Shown here: piece after piece, positions 46,816-54,674 of the stretch
Numbering within the stretch: position 1 is the stretch's first letter
How the letters are laid out: each line of letters begins with the position of its first letter
DNA from: Saccharomonospora piscinae
GTDB lineage: Bacteria > Actinomycetota > Actinomycetes > Mycobacteriales > Pseudonocardiaceae
DNA length: 64,000 bases
Reading direction: 5' to 3'
Assembly: GCF_005862235.1 (NCBI RefSeq)
Contig: NZ_VCEK01000003.1
Span: 62,199 to 126,198 of the forward strand
Notes under the pieces: model-generated
Told to the model about the DNA's origin: nothing
Databases searched by the model: none
Seen by the model: the letters and a program-made list of their open reading frames with translations, nothing else
Made by a program: the position numbers and the translations under genes

Positions 46816-48118
46816 GACTGAGCAGACCGCACCCTCCGGGCGTCCGAGCCGCCTGCGCCGAGCCGTCGGTTCGGTCGTGGCCGACCGCAGGCCGCTGCGC
46901 ATTCCGGCGTTTCGCAGGCTGTGGGTGAGCTCGATCGTCACCGCGGTCGGCAGCCAGCTCACGGCCGTCGCCGTGCCGAAGCAGATCTTCGATCTCACCG
47001 GCTCGTCGGCCTACGTCGGGCTCACCGGCGTGTTCGGGTTCGTGCCGCTCGTGGTCTTCGGCCTGTGGGGCGGTGCCATCGCCGACACCGTGGACCGGCG
47101 TGTGCTGCTGCTCGTCAGCAATGTGGGCATCGCCGTGACGGCCCTGCTGCTGTGGGCGCAGGCCTTCGTGCAGCTCGGGTCCGTGTGGGTCGTGCTCGGT
47201 CTGCTCAGCGTCAACCAGGCGTTCTTCGCGATCAACATGCCCACCCGGCAGGCCGTCGTGGCGCGTGTCGTGCCACCACACCTGCTGTCCTCCGCCGCGG
47301 CGCTGACCAGCACGGTCATGACGTTCGGCGCCGTGTTCGGGCCGATGATGGCCGGGGCACTGCTGCCCTTCATCGGGCTGTCCACCCTGTACGTCGTGGA
47401 CACCGTGGCGCTGGTCGCGGTGCTGTGGGCCGTGTGGGGACTGCCGTCGCTGCCACCGCTGTCGGGGCAGGTCCGCCGGGCGGGGTGGCGCGACGTGGTC
47501 GGCGGCTTCCGCTACCTGGCGACCCAGAAGGTGCTGCTCGCGTCGTTCGTCGTGGACATCGTCGCCATGGTGGCCGGAATGCCGAGGGCGCTGTTTCCCG
47601 AACTCGCCGAACGCACCTTCGGCGATCCGCCCGGCGGTGGGCTCGCGCTGGGCTGGCTGTACGCGGCGCTGCCGCTGGGCGCGTTGCTGATCGGTCTGCT
47701 GTCGGGCTGGGCGCATCGCGTGAGCCGGCACGGCGTGGCGGTCGTGGCCGCCATCGGCGTGTGGGGTGTCGCGATGGTGGGCTTCGGGCTGTCGTCGTCG
47801 CTGTGGGTCGCGGTCTGCTTCCTGGCGCTCGGCGGGGCAGCCGACATGGTGAGCGCGATCTTTCGCCAGGCGATCCTGCAGACGGCGGCCACCGACGAGA
47901 TGCGCGGGCGGATGCAGGGCGCGTTCACCGTCGTGGTCGCGGGCGGGCCCCGCGTCGCGGACCTCACGCACGGCTGGGCCGCCGCGGCGGTGGGCACCAC
48001 GGCGGCGACGTCGGGTGGTGGCGTGCTCGTGCTGGTGGGCCTGGTCGTGGCGGTGCTACTGCTGCCGGCGTTCTGGCGCTACCGAGCGCCGACGGAAACC
48101 GCGGACAAGACTACGTAA
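46814..48118 (+). CDS. MFS transporter
   Basis: 434-residue transporter, about 12 helices, MFS_3/TMEM-like group: PAFRRLWVSSIVTAVGSQLTAVAV, GLWGGAIADTVDRRVLLL (motif A) and NMPTRQAVVARVVPP. Related in type to the exporter at 26831. The substrate is unknown. GTG at 46814 is eight bases after TAAGCT and inside a palindrome. The last codons (ACT ACG TAA) come from the repeat array that starts at 48101, so the array has shaped this protein's C-terminus. Confidence 0.88.
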   Translation: MTEQTAPSGRPSRLRRAVGSVVADRRPLRIPAFRRLWVSSIVTAVGSQLTAVAVPKQIFDLTGSSAYVGLTGVFGFVPLVVFGLWGGAIADTVDRRVLLLVSNVGIAVTALLLWAQAFVQLGSVWVVLGLLSVNQAFFAINMPTRQAVVARVVPPHLLSSAAALTSTVMTFGAVFGPMMAGALLPFIGLSTLYVVDTVALVAVLWAVWGLPSLPPLSGQVRRAGWRDVVGGFRYLATQKVLLASFVVDIVAMVAGMPRALFPELAERTFGDPPGGGLALGWLYAALPLGALLIGLLSGWAHRVSRHGVAVVAAIGVWGVAMVGFGLSSSLWVAVCFLALGGAADMVSAIFRQAILQTAATDEMRGRMQGAFTVVVAGGPRVADLTHGWAAAAVGTTAATSGGGVLVLVGLVVAVLLLPAFWRYRAPTETADKTT

Positions 48119-48204
48119 CCTGCGGACACGGCTACGTAACCTGCGGACACGGCGTTGTGGCGCCGTGTCCGCAGCCTGGGTAGCCGTGTCCGCAGTTCGC
48201 GTAG
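48101..48204. repeat. 21-base repeat array, head-to-head (four units plus a degenerate one)
   Basis: Unit CTGCGGACACGGCTACGTAAC. A degenerate copy (48101-48120) lies within the end of the MFS gene, then two forward copies, a short spacer around GTTGTGG, and two copies in reverse orientation (CCGTGTCCGCAG...). The halves fold into an arm of about 40 bp. It probably also terminates the MFS transcript. The same unit recurs at 63744-63884. Confidence 0.85.
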
Positions 48205-48228
48205 TCCCCGGTGGGTATCGTTTCGGGC

Positions 48229-49140
48229 ATGGCGAATCCGACGGGGGAACAGTTCGAGCTGACCAGGGGCGGCGCCCGCGCCGTGGTCACCGAGATCGGG
48301 GCGGGACTGCGCGCGTTCGAGATCAACCGGGTGCCCTACCTGGAGACCTTCGGCGAGGACTCCGCGCCTCCCAAGGCGGCGGGCCAGGTGCTGCTGCCGT
48401 GGCCCAACCGCACGCGGGACGCCCGCTGGACCCACGACGGCGAGCCGCAGGAGCTCAAGATCACCGAACCCGACCGGGGCAACGCCATCCACGGCCTCGT
48501 GCGGGACCGGGAGTGGGAACTGCTGGAACACGGCGAGTGGTTCATCCGGCTGGCCGTGGACGTCGGCGCCGACCCGGGCTGGCCGGTCCCGCTGCGCGCG
48601 GAGATCACCTACGAGCTGGCGCCGCGCGGGCTCACCGTCACGCACGAGGTCCGCAACGAGGGCGACGCGCCCGTGGGTTTCGGCCTCGGCACCCACCCGT
48701 ACCTGCGCCTCGGTGACAGCCCCACCGACGAGCTGACCCTGACGCTGGCCGCGTCGCGGGTGCGCCCGCACGTCGCGGGGCAGTCGTGGCCGTTCGGGCC
48801 GGAGCAGGATGTCGCGGGAACGGAGTACGACCTGGGCGGCGGCCGTATCGTCGGCGGGCTCGACCTCGACACCGCGTTCGGCGGGCTGGTCCCCTACGAC
48901 GACGGCAGGCACCACCACCTGCTCCACCATCACGACACCACGCTCGATGTGTGGACCGACCCGGACTTCGCGTGGGTGCAGGTGTTCACCCCCGCCGACT
49001 TCCCCGGCCGGGGGCGAGCGGTCGCGGTGGAGCCGATGACGTGCCCGCCCGACGCGCTGAACTCGGGCACGGACCTGATCGAGCTGGAACCCGGCACGTC
49101 CTGGCGTGGCTCGTGGGGAATCCTCGTCGATATTCGTTAG
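48229..49140 (+). CDS. Aldose 1-epimerase
   Basis: 303-residue galactose mutarotase-type protein: LLPWPNRTRDARW, the His in NAIHGLVRDREW, the second His in GLGTHPYLRL and the base Glu in AVEPMTCPPDALNSG. It interconverts anomers of an aldose. TATCGT (48216-48221) is seven bases ahead of ATG 48229, so I preferred it to GTG 48211, which overlaps that box. The amidohydrolase follows after 11 bases with its own -10-like box. Confidence 0.92.
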   Translation: MANPTGEQFELTRGGARAVVTEIGAGLRAFEINRVPYLETFGEDSAPPKAAGQVLLPWPNRTRDARWTHDGEPQELKITEPDRGNAIHGLVRDREWELLEHGEWFIRLAVDVGADPGWPVPLRAEITYELAPRGLTVTHEVRNEGDAPVGFGLGTHPYLRLGDSPTDELTLTLAASRVRPHVAGQSWPFGPEQDVAGTEYDLGGGRIVGGLDLDTAFGGLVPYDDGRHHHLLHHHDTTLDVWTDPDFAWVQVFTPADFPGRGRAVAVEPMTCPPDALNSGTDLIELEPGTSWRGSWGILVDIR

Positions 49141-49151
49141 CCTCGCAAACT

Positions 49152-50363
49152 ATGAAGACTGCGATCACCAACGGCTATGTGGTCCCCGTCGACGGCGACC
49201 CGATCGACGGCGGCACCGTGCTCATGGACGACGGCGTCATCGTCGCGGTCGGGTCCGCGAGCGACGTCGAACTCGACGGCGGCACCGAGGTCGTCGACGC
49301 CGCGGGGGCCTGGGTCCTGCCCGGCTTCCTCGACGCGCACGCGCACCTGGGCGTCCACGAGGACGGCGAGGGCTGGTCGGGCAACGACACCAACGAGATG
49401 ACCGACCCCAACGGCGCCCGGTTCCGGGCCATCGACGGGATCGACCCGTTCGAGATCGGCTTCGACGACGCGCTCTCCGGTGGCGTCACCAGCGTGGTGA
49501 TCAAGCCGGGTTCGGGCAACCCCATCGGCGGCCAGACCGTGGGCGTCAAGACCTGGGGCCGCACGGTCCTCGACATGCTCTTCGCCGAGGGCGTCAGCGT
49601 GAAGAGCGCGCTCGGTGAGAACCCCAAGCGCGTGTACGGCGAGAAGGACAAGACGCCGTCCACCCGGCTCGGGGTCGCCGCCGTGCTGCGGGAGGCGTTC
49701 ACCGAGGCCCGCAACTACGCCGCCCGGCGCGACCACGCCCGCGCGGAGGGCAAGCCGTTCGACGTCGACCTCACGCTGGAGACGCTGAACCGGGTCCTCG
49801 ACGGCGAGCTGTACTGGGACCAGCACACCCACCGCGCCGACGACATCGTGACGGCCGTGCGGCTGGCCGAGGAGTTCGGCTACAACCTCGTGGTCAACCA
49901 CGGCACCGAGGGCCACCTGATCGCCGACTTCCTCGCCGAGCGCGACATCCCGGTGATCCTCGGTCCGCTGTTCACCAGTCGCGTCAAGGTCGAGGTCCGC
50001 CACCGGACCCTGCGTTCGGCCGGCATCCTCGCGCGGGCCGGCGTGCGGATCGCGATCACCACCGACCACCCGGTCGTGCCGATCAACTTCCTCGTCTACC
50101 AGGCCGCGCTGGCGGTGAAGGACGGGCTGGACCGCGACACCGCGCTGCGCGCGCTGACGGTCAACCCGGCCCGCATCCTCGGTCTCGATGACCGGGTGGG
50201 CGCGCTGCGGCCCGGTCTCGACGCCGACGTGGCGATCTGGTCGGGTGACCCGCTCGACGTCATGAACCGGGCCCTGCGCGTGTTCGTCCGGGGCCGCGAG
50301 GTGTACCACTTCGACGAGACCTCGGGCGAGGGCGTCGTCGCGGAGCGGCGCTTCCGCGAGTGA
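49152..50363 (+). CDS. Amidohydrolase family protein
   Basis: 403-residue metal-dependent hydrolase. The metal site starts with LPGFLDAHAHLGVHEDG (HxH), then the His of QHTHRADD, NHGTEGH and ITTDHPVVP, all typical of imidazolonepropionase/dihydroorotase-like amidohydrolases. It resembles proteins annotated as amidohydrolase with unknown substrate; an isoaspartyl dipeptidase or cyclic-amide role is possible. TAGCCT (49138-49143) sits eight bases ahead of ATG. Confidence 0.9.
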   Translation: MKTAITNGYVVPVDGDPIDGGTVLMDDGVIVAVGSASDVELDGGTEVVDAAGAWVLPGFLDAHAHLGVHEDGEGWSGNDTNEMTDPNGARFRAIDGIDPFEIGFDDALSGGVTSVVIKPGSGNPIGGQTVGVKTWGRTVLDMLFAEGVSVKSALGENPKRVYGEKDKTPSTRLGVAAVLREAFTEARNYAARRDHARAEGKPFDVDLTLETLNRVLDGELYWDQHTHRADDIVTAVRLAEEFGYNLVVNHGTEGHLIADFLAERDIPVILGPLFTSRVKVEVRHRTLRSAGILARAGVRIAITTDHPVVPINFLVYQAALAVKDGLDRDTALRALTVNPARILGLDDRVGALRPGLDADVAIWSGDPLDVMNRALRVFVRGREVYHFDETSGEGVVAERRFRE

Positions 50364-50366
50364 CGC

Positions 50367-51545
50367 TCACGCCCCGCGCAGCTCCCGCGCGATGACCATG
50401 CGCTGGATCTGGTTGGTGCCCTCGAAGATCTGCGGGACCTTGGCCTCCCGCAGGTAGCGCTCGACGGGGAAGTCGCGGGTGTAGCCCGCGCCGCCGAGCA
50501 CCTGCACGGCATCGGTGGTCACCTTCATGGCGGCGTCGGTGGCGACGAGTTTCGCCACCGACGACTGCCGCTGGAACGGCAGGCCCCGGTCGCGTCGGCG
50601 CGCGGCGTCGAGGTAGGTCGCGCGCGCCGAGTCGACGGCGGCGGCCATGTCGGCGAGCAGGAACTCCAGGCCCTGGAACTCGATGATCGGCTTGCCGAAC
50701 TGGGTGCGCTGCCGGGCGTAGGCCACGGCCTCGTCGAGTGCCGCCTGCGCCAGGCCCACCGAGCACGCCGCGATGCCGAGGCGGCCGGAGGCGAGCGAGG
50801 ACAGCGCGATCTTTAGGCCGTCTCCCTCGGCGCCAAGGAGCCGATCGGCGTCCACCCGGGCGTCCTCGAAGATCATCTGTGTGGTGGTGGAGCCGGTCAG
50901 GCCCATCTTCCGCTCCGGGGGCGCGGACGAGAGCCCGGCAGTCGCGCCGTCCACGAGCAGGCAGCTGATGCCCCGGCCGCCGTCGGGCGAGGTGCGCACC
51001 ATCGTCGTGTAGTAGTCGGCCTCGCCGCCGTGGGTCGTCCACGCCTTGACCCCGGTGACCACGTAGGTGTCACCGTCGCGGCGCGCCCGCGTGGACAGGG
51101 CGGCGGCGTCCGAACCGGCGTGCGGCTCCGACAGGGCGTAGGCGCCGAGTTGCCCACCCTCCAGCATGCCGGGCAGCCAGCGGTCCCGCTGCTCGTCGGT
51201 GCCGTGGTGGGCCAGCGCGTAACACGACATCGTGTGGACCGACAGGCCGACGCCCACGGACATCCACGCCGCGGCGATCTCCTCCAGCACCTGGAGGTAC
51301 ACCTCGTAGGGCACGTCGCCGCCGCCCCAGCGCTCCGCGTACGGCAGGCCCAGCAGTCCCGCGGCCCCCAGGGTCCGGAACCGCTCGCGCGGAAAGATCG
51401 CCTTCTCCTCGTACTCGGCGGCCAGCGGCGCGAGTTCGTCGCGGGCGATCTCCCTGGTCAGGGCCAGCAGGTCCTCGGCCTCGGTGGTGGGGAGCAGGCG
51501 CTGCACGGTGGGCCTTGTGGGCATCGCGGGCATCGCGGGCATCAT
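50367..51545 (-). CDS. Acyl-CoA dehydrogenase
   Basis: 392-residue FAD enzyme of fatty-acid or branched-chain acyl-CoA oxidation: [25 protein letters not shown], and FAD/adenine region [18 protein letters not shown]; the catalytic Glu lies in [12 protein letters not shown]. The N-terminus begins with a repeat of ATG CCC GCG (M-P-A), giving three extra possible starts close together; GGAGG precedes the first. Divergent from a TetR gene with shared operators. Specificity is not deducible. Confidence 0.94.
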   Translation of the reverse strand: MMPAMPAMPTRPTVQRLLPTTEAEDLLALTREIARDELAPLAAEYEEKAIFPRERFRTLGAAGLLGLPYAERWGGGDVPYEVYLQVLEEIAAAWMSVGVGLSVHTMSCYALAHHGTDEQRDRWLPGMLEGGQLGAYALSEPHAGSDAAALSTRARRDGDTYVVTGVKAWTTHGGEADYYTTMVRTSPDGGRGISCLLVDGATAGLSSAPPERKMGLTGSTTTQMIFEDARVDADRLLGAEGDGLKIALSSLASGRLGIAACSVGLAQAALDEAVAYARQRTQFGKPIIEFQGLEFLLADMAAAVDSARATYLDAARRRDRGLPFQRQSSVAKLVATDAAMKVTTDAVQVLGGAGYTRDFPVERYLREAKVPQIFEGTNQIQRMVIARELRGA

Positions 51546-51558
51546 TGCCTCCGAAACG

Positions 51559-51595
51559 GTACTGAAAATAGTACTGACGTTCCTTTGAGAGTACT
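51559..51595. promoter_or_regulatory. AGTACT-type operators between acyl-CoA dehydrogenase and TetR
   Basis: GTACT-N6-AGTAC (51559-51574) is a perfect inverted repeat, and a third AGTACT lies at 51590-51595. The minus-strand -10 TATTTT of the dehydrogenase (51565-51570) is inside the first site, and the plus-strand -10 of the TetR gene starts seven bases beyond the third. One repressor could therefore control both genes. Confidence 0.5.
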
Positions 51596-51614
51596 ACACC
51601 GTAGGATGGCTCCC

Positions 51615-52196
51615 ATGCGTCCGACCGGTCCCCGCACGCGCAGGCAGCAGGCGCTGCTCGCGGAGCTGGAGGAGCTGTTTCTCGCCGAGGGTTTCGTCTC
51701 GTTCACCCTCGACGACCTGGCGGCGAAGCTGCGCTGTTCCAAGACCACGCTCTACGCGCTGGCTCCGAGCAAGGAACAGCTCGCGACCACGGTGGTGGCG
51801 CACTACTTCAAGGGTGCGGCCGCACGGATCGAGGCACGGGTCGCCGGTATCGACGACGCGGTGAGCGCGGTGCGCACCTACCTCGCGGGTGTCTCGGGCG
51901 AGCTCGACCGGGCCTCGGCGGCGTTCCTGGCCGACGTGGCCGAGTTCGAGCCGGCCAGCGCCGTGTACGCGTTCAACTCCGAGGCCGCGGCGCGCCGGAT
52001 CCGCCAGTTCATCGCCCACGGTGTCGCGCAGGGCGCGTTCCGCGACGCCCATGCCGACGCGATCGCCGAGATGGCGGGCATCCTCGTCGAGGCGATCCAG
52101 TCGGGTGCCGTCGGGGCGCGGGCCCGCACGAGCGACGCCGAGGCGTTCGAGGCGCTGGCGGAGCTGCTGCTGGGCGGACTCCGGCGCGACGCCTGA
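51615..52196 (+). CDS. TetR-family regulator
   Basis: 193-residue regulator: HTH FTLDDLAAKLRCSKTTLYALAPSKEQL at about 30-56, then a helical ligand domain (AFLADVAEFEPASAVYAFNSEAAARRI). The start at 51615 is seven bases after TAGGAT (51602-51607); an in-frame ATG at 51606 overlaps that box. It is divergent from the acyl-CoA dehydrogenase and likely represses it and itself, probably responding to an acyl-CoA; that is inference from neighbours. Confidence 0.9.
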   Translation: MRPTGPRTRRQQALLAELEELFLAEGFVSFTLDDLAAKLRCSKTTLYALAPSKEQLATTVVAHYFKGAAARIEARVAGIDDAVSAVRTYLAGVSGELDRASAAFLADVAEFEPASAVYAFNSEAAARRIRQFIAHGVAQGAFRDAHADAIAEMAGILVEAIQSGAVGARARTSDAEAFEALAELLLGGLRRDA

Positions 52197-52230
52197 CGAA
52201 CGGCGGGCTCAACCGCTAGAGTCGGCAGCC

Positions 52231-53151
52231 GTGATCGTGTCCGGTGGTGAAGCGCTCGTCGACCTCGTGCCCGCGGGCCCCGACGGTGCCATGCTGGCAC
52301 CCCGTCTCGGCGGTGGTCCGTACAATGTGGCCCTCACGGCCGCACGTCTCGGCGTGCCCTCGGCATTTCTCTCGCGGGTGTCGACCGACGGGTTCGGCGA
52401 AGCTCTCGTCCGCAGGCTCGAAGAGTCCGGTGTGGACACCTCGTTGGTGCAACGTGGACCCGAGCCGACGACGCTCGCGGTGGTGACGCTGGACGACGAT
52501 TCCAGCGCCCGCTACAGCTTCTACACCGAGGGGACGGCCGACCGGCTCGTCGCCGATCCCGGCCCTCTTCCCGCCGCCACCACCGCACTCTCGGTGGGCA
52601 CGCTCGGCATGGTGCTCGATCCCGGTGCCCGCTCCTACGAGGCGGTGCTGCGGCGAGAGCACCGGCGCGGAGTGCTGACGGCGCTCGACCCGAACATCCG
52701 CGCCGAGATGATCGCCGACCCGGATGCGTACCGGGCCAGGTTCGCGTCGTGGCTGCCGTCGGTGTCCGTGCTCAAGGTGTCGGAGGAGGACGCGGCGTGG
52801 CTCGCCGCCGACGGCGACGTCGAGCGGGCCGTGCGGTCGTGGCTCGACGCCGGACCGGCCGCAGTGGTCCTGACCAGAGGCGCGCGGGGCGTGTCTCTGG
52901 TCACGTCGTCGGGCGTGGACGTGACGGTGCCCACCGTGCCGGTCGACGTCGTGGACACGATCGGCGCGGGAGACACGGTCCAGGGGGCCGTGCTGGCGTG
53001 GCTGACGCGGCACCGGGTGGCCGACGTCGCCGCGCTGTCCGCGGCCGAATGTCGTGCCATGCTGGGATTCGCGGCGCACGCCGCGGCCGTCACCGTGTCG
53101 CGCAGCGGCGCTGAACCACCAACGGCGGACGAATTGCCGCAGGGCGTGTGA
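52231..53151 (+). CDS. PfkB-family carbohydrate kinase (fructokinase-like)
   Basis: 306-residue ribokinase-fold kinase. The N-terminal GGEALVDLVPAG and GGGPYNVALTAARLG are sugar-binding elements of fructokinase-type members; the C-terminal VDTIGAGDTVQGAVLAW holds the catalytic Asp and anion hole. It phosphorylates a sugar, most likely fructose or a related sugar. TAGAGT (52217-52222) lies eight bases ahead of GTG. No transporter or other sugar gene adjoins it. Confidence 0.93.
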   Translation: MIVSGGEALVDLVPAGPDGAMLAPRLGGGPYNVALTAARLGVPSAFLSRVSTDGFGEALVRRLEESGVDTSLVQRGPEPTTLAVVTLDDDSSARYSFYTEGTADRLVADPGPLPAATTALSVGTLGMVLDPGARSYEAVLRREHRRGVLTALDPNIRAEMIADPDAYRARFASWLPSVSVLKVSEEDAAWLAADGDVERAVRSWLDAGPAAVVLTRGARGVSLVTSSGVDVTVPTVPVDVVDTIGAGDTVQGAVLAWLTRHRVADVAALSAAECRAMLGFAAHAAAVTVSRSGAEPPTADELPQGV

Positions 53152-53316
53152 ACCTGGTCGCACTCCGTTAGCTGTGGGTAACGCCACGGCTGCGTAACCG
53201 GCCTCTTCTGGACTAGCGTGGGAGAGCATTCATACCCCAGCGGGGCGGTGTGCGAAGAATGTGACACGCACGACCTGCGGTCACAGCCGGCCCGTGTGAC
53301 CGTGAGAGGCATGTGC

Positions 53317-54630
53317 ATGTCCGACGCGACTGCGGCGCAGACCGGGGGCGAGAAGGTCCAACTCCGCCTGCCGACTGGCGAGCACGAGTTGAACGTCGTT
53401 CGCGCCGTGGAGGGCGCGCCCGGTGTGGAGCTTGGAAAACTGCTCGCCCAGACCGGATACATCACCTACGACCCGGGTTTCGTCAACACGGGGTCGGCAT
53501 CGTCCGCGATCACCTACATCGACGGTGACGCCGGAATTCTGCGGTACCGGGGTTACCCGATCGAGCAGCTCGCACAGCGCTCGAACTTCATCGAGGTCTC
53601 GTATCTGCTGATCTACGGCGAGCTGCCCACGCCGCAGCAGCTGGAGGACTTCACCTCGAAGATCAACAGGCACACGCTGTTGCACGAGGATCTCAAGCGG
53701 TTCTTCGACGGCTTCCCGCGCGACGCGCACCCGATGCCGGTGCTGTCGAGCGCGGTGTCGGCTCTGTCCACCTTCTACCAGGACTCGCTCGACCCGGCCG
53801 ACCGGTCGAACGTCGAGCTGTCCACCATCCGCCTGCTGGCGAAGGTGCCGACGATCGCGGCCTATGCCTACAAGAAGTCGATCGGCCAGCCGTTCCTCTA
53901 CCCGGACAACTCGCTGGGCCTCATCGAGAACTTCCTGCGGATGACTTTCGGGCTGCCCGCCGAGCCCTACGAGATCGACCCGGCGATGGCGAAGGCGCTC
54001 GATCTGCTGTTCATCCTGCATGCCGACCACGAGCAGAACTGCTCGACGTCGACCGTGCGACTCGTGGGTTCATCGGAGGCGAACCTGTTCGCCAGCATCT
54101 CCGCCGGCATCATGGCGCTGTTCGGCCCGCTGCACGGTGGTGCGAACAGCGCGGTGCTGGAGATGCTGGAGGGCATCAAGGCCGACGGTGGCGACGTCGA
54201 CAAGTTCGTCAACCGGGTGAAGAACAAGGAGGCGGGTGTCCGCCTGATGGGCTTCGGGCACCGGGTCTACAAGAACTACGACCCGCGCGCGAAGATCATC
54301 AAGGAGACGGCCGACGAGATCCTCTCCAAGATCGCGGGCGGCGACCAGCTGCTCGACATCGCCAAGCGGCTGGAGGAGCGCGCGCTGTCCGACGACTACT
54401 TCGTCGAGCGCAAGCTGTACCCGAACGTCGACTTCTACACCGGCCTGATCTACCGCGCGATGGGCTTCCCGACGAAGTACTTCACCGTGCTGTTCGCGCT
54501 GGGCCGCCTGCCCGGCTGGATCGCGCACTGGCGGGAGATGATGCAGGACCCGGCCACCAAGATCGGCCGCCCGCGCCAGATCTACACCGGCGAGAAGCAG
54601 CGCGACTACAAGCCGCTGTCGGAGCGCTGA
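53317..54630 (+). CDS. gltA: Citrate synthase (hexameric type)
   Basis: 437-residue primary citrate synthase. GYITYDPGFVNTGSASSAITYIDG, the catalytic His in FGPLHGGANSAV, substrate site MGFGHRVYKNYDPRA and catalytic Asp in YPNVDFYTGLIYR are intact. ATG at 53317 is seven bases after AGAGG; two earlier Met/GTG codons lie in a leader region. TAGCGT near 53214-53219 is a candidate -10, giving a leader of about 90 bases. Corresponds to gltA2 of the mycobacterial order; the paralogue citA is 8 kb away. Confidence 0.97.
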   Translation: MSDATAAQTGGEKVQLRLPTGEHELNVVRAVEGAPGVELGKLLAQTGYITYDPGFVNTGSASSAITYIDGDAGILRYRGYPIEQLAQRSNFIEVSYLLIYGELPTPQQLEDFTSKINRHTLLHEDLKRFFDGFPRDAHPMPVLSSAVSALSTFYQDSLDPADRSNVELSTIRLLAKVPTIAAYAYKKSIGQPFLYPDNSLGLIENFLRMTFGLPAEPYEIDPAMAKALDLLFILHADHEQNCSTSTVRLVGSSEANLFASISAGIMALFGPLHGGANSAVLEMLEGIKADGGDVDKFVNRVKNKEAGVRLMGFGHRVYKNYDPRAKIIKETADEILSKIAGGDQLLDIAKRLEERALSDDYFVERKLYPNVDFYTGLIYRAMGFPTKYFTVLFALGRLPGWIAHWREMMQDPATKIGRPRQIYTGEKQRDYKPLSER

Positions 54631-54638
54631 GCGCCTGC

Positions 54639-54674
54639 GGGCTGAGCGGAACACCCACGCACGCCGCTCAGCCC
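54639..54674. terminator. Bidirectional terminator overlapping a stop codon
   Basis: GGGCTGAGCGG (54639-54649) and its reverse complement (54664-54674) form an 11-bp GC-rich stem with a 14-base loop between the convergent gltA and ThDP-enzyme genes. The right arm includes the stop codon of the latter (54668-54670). Confidence 0.75.
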
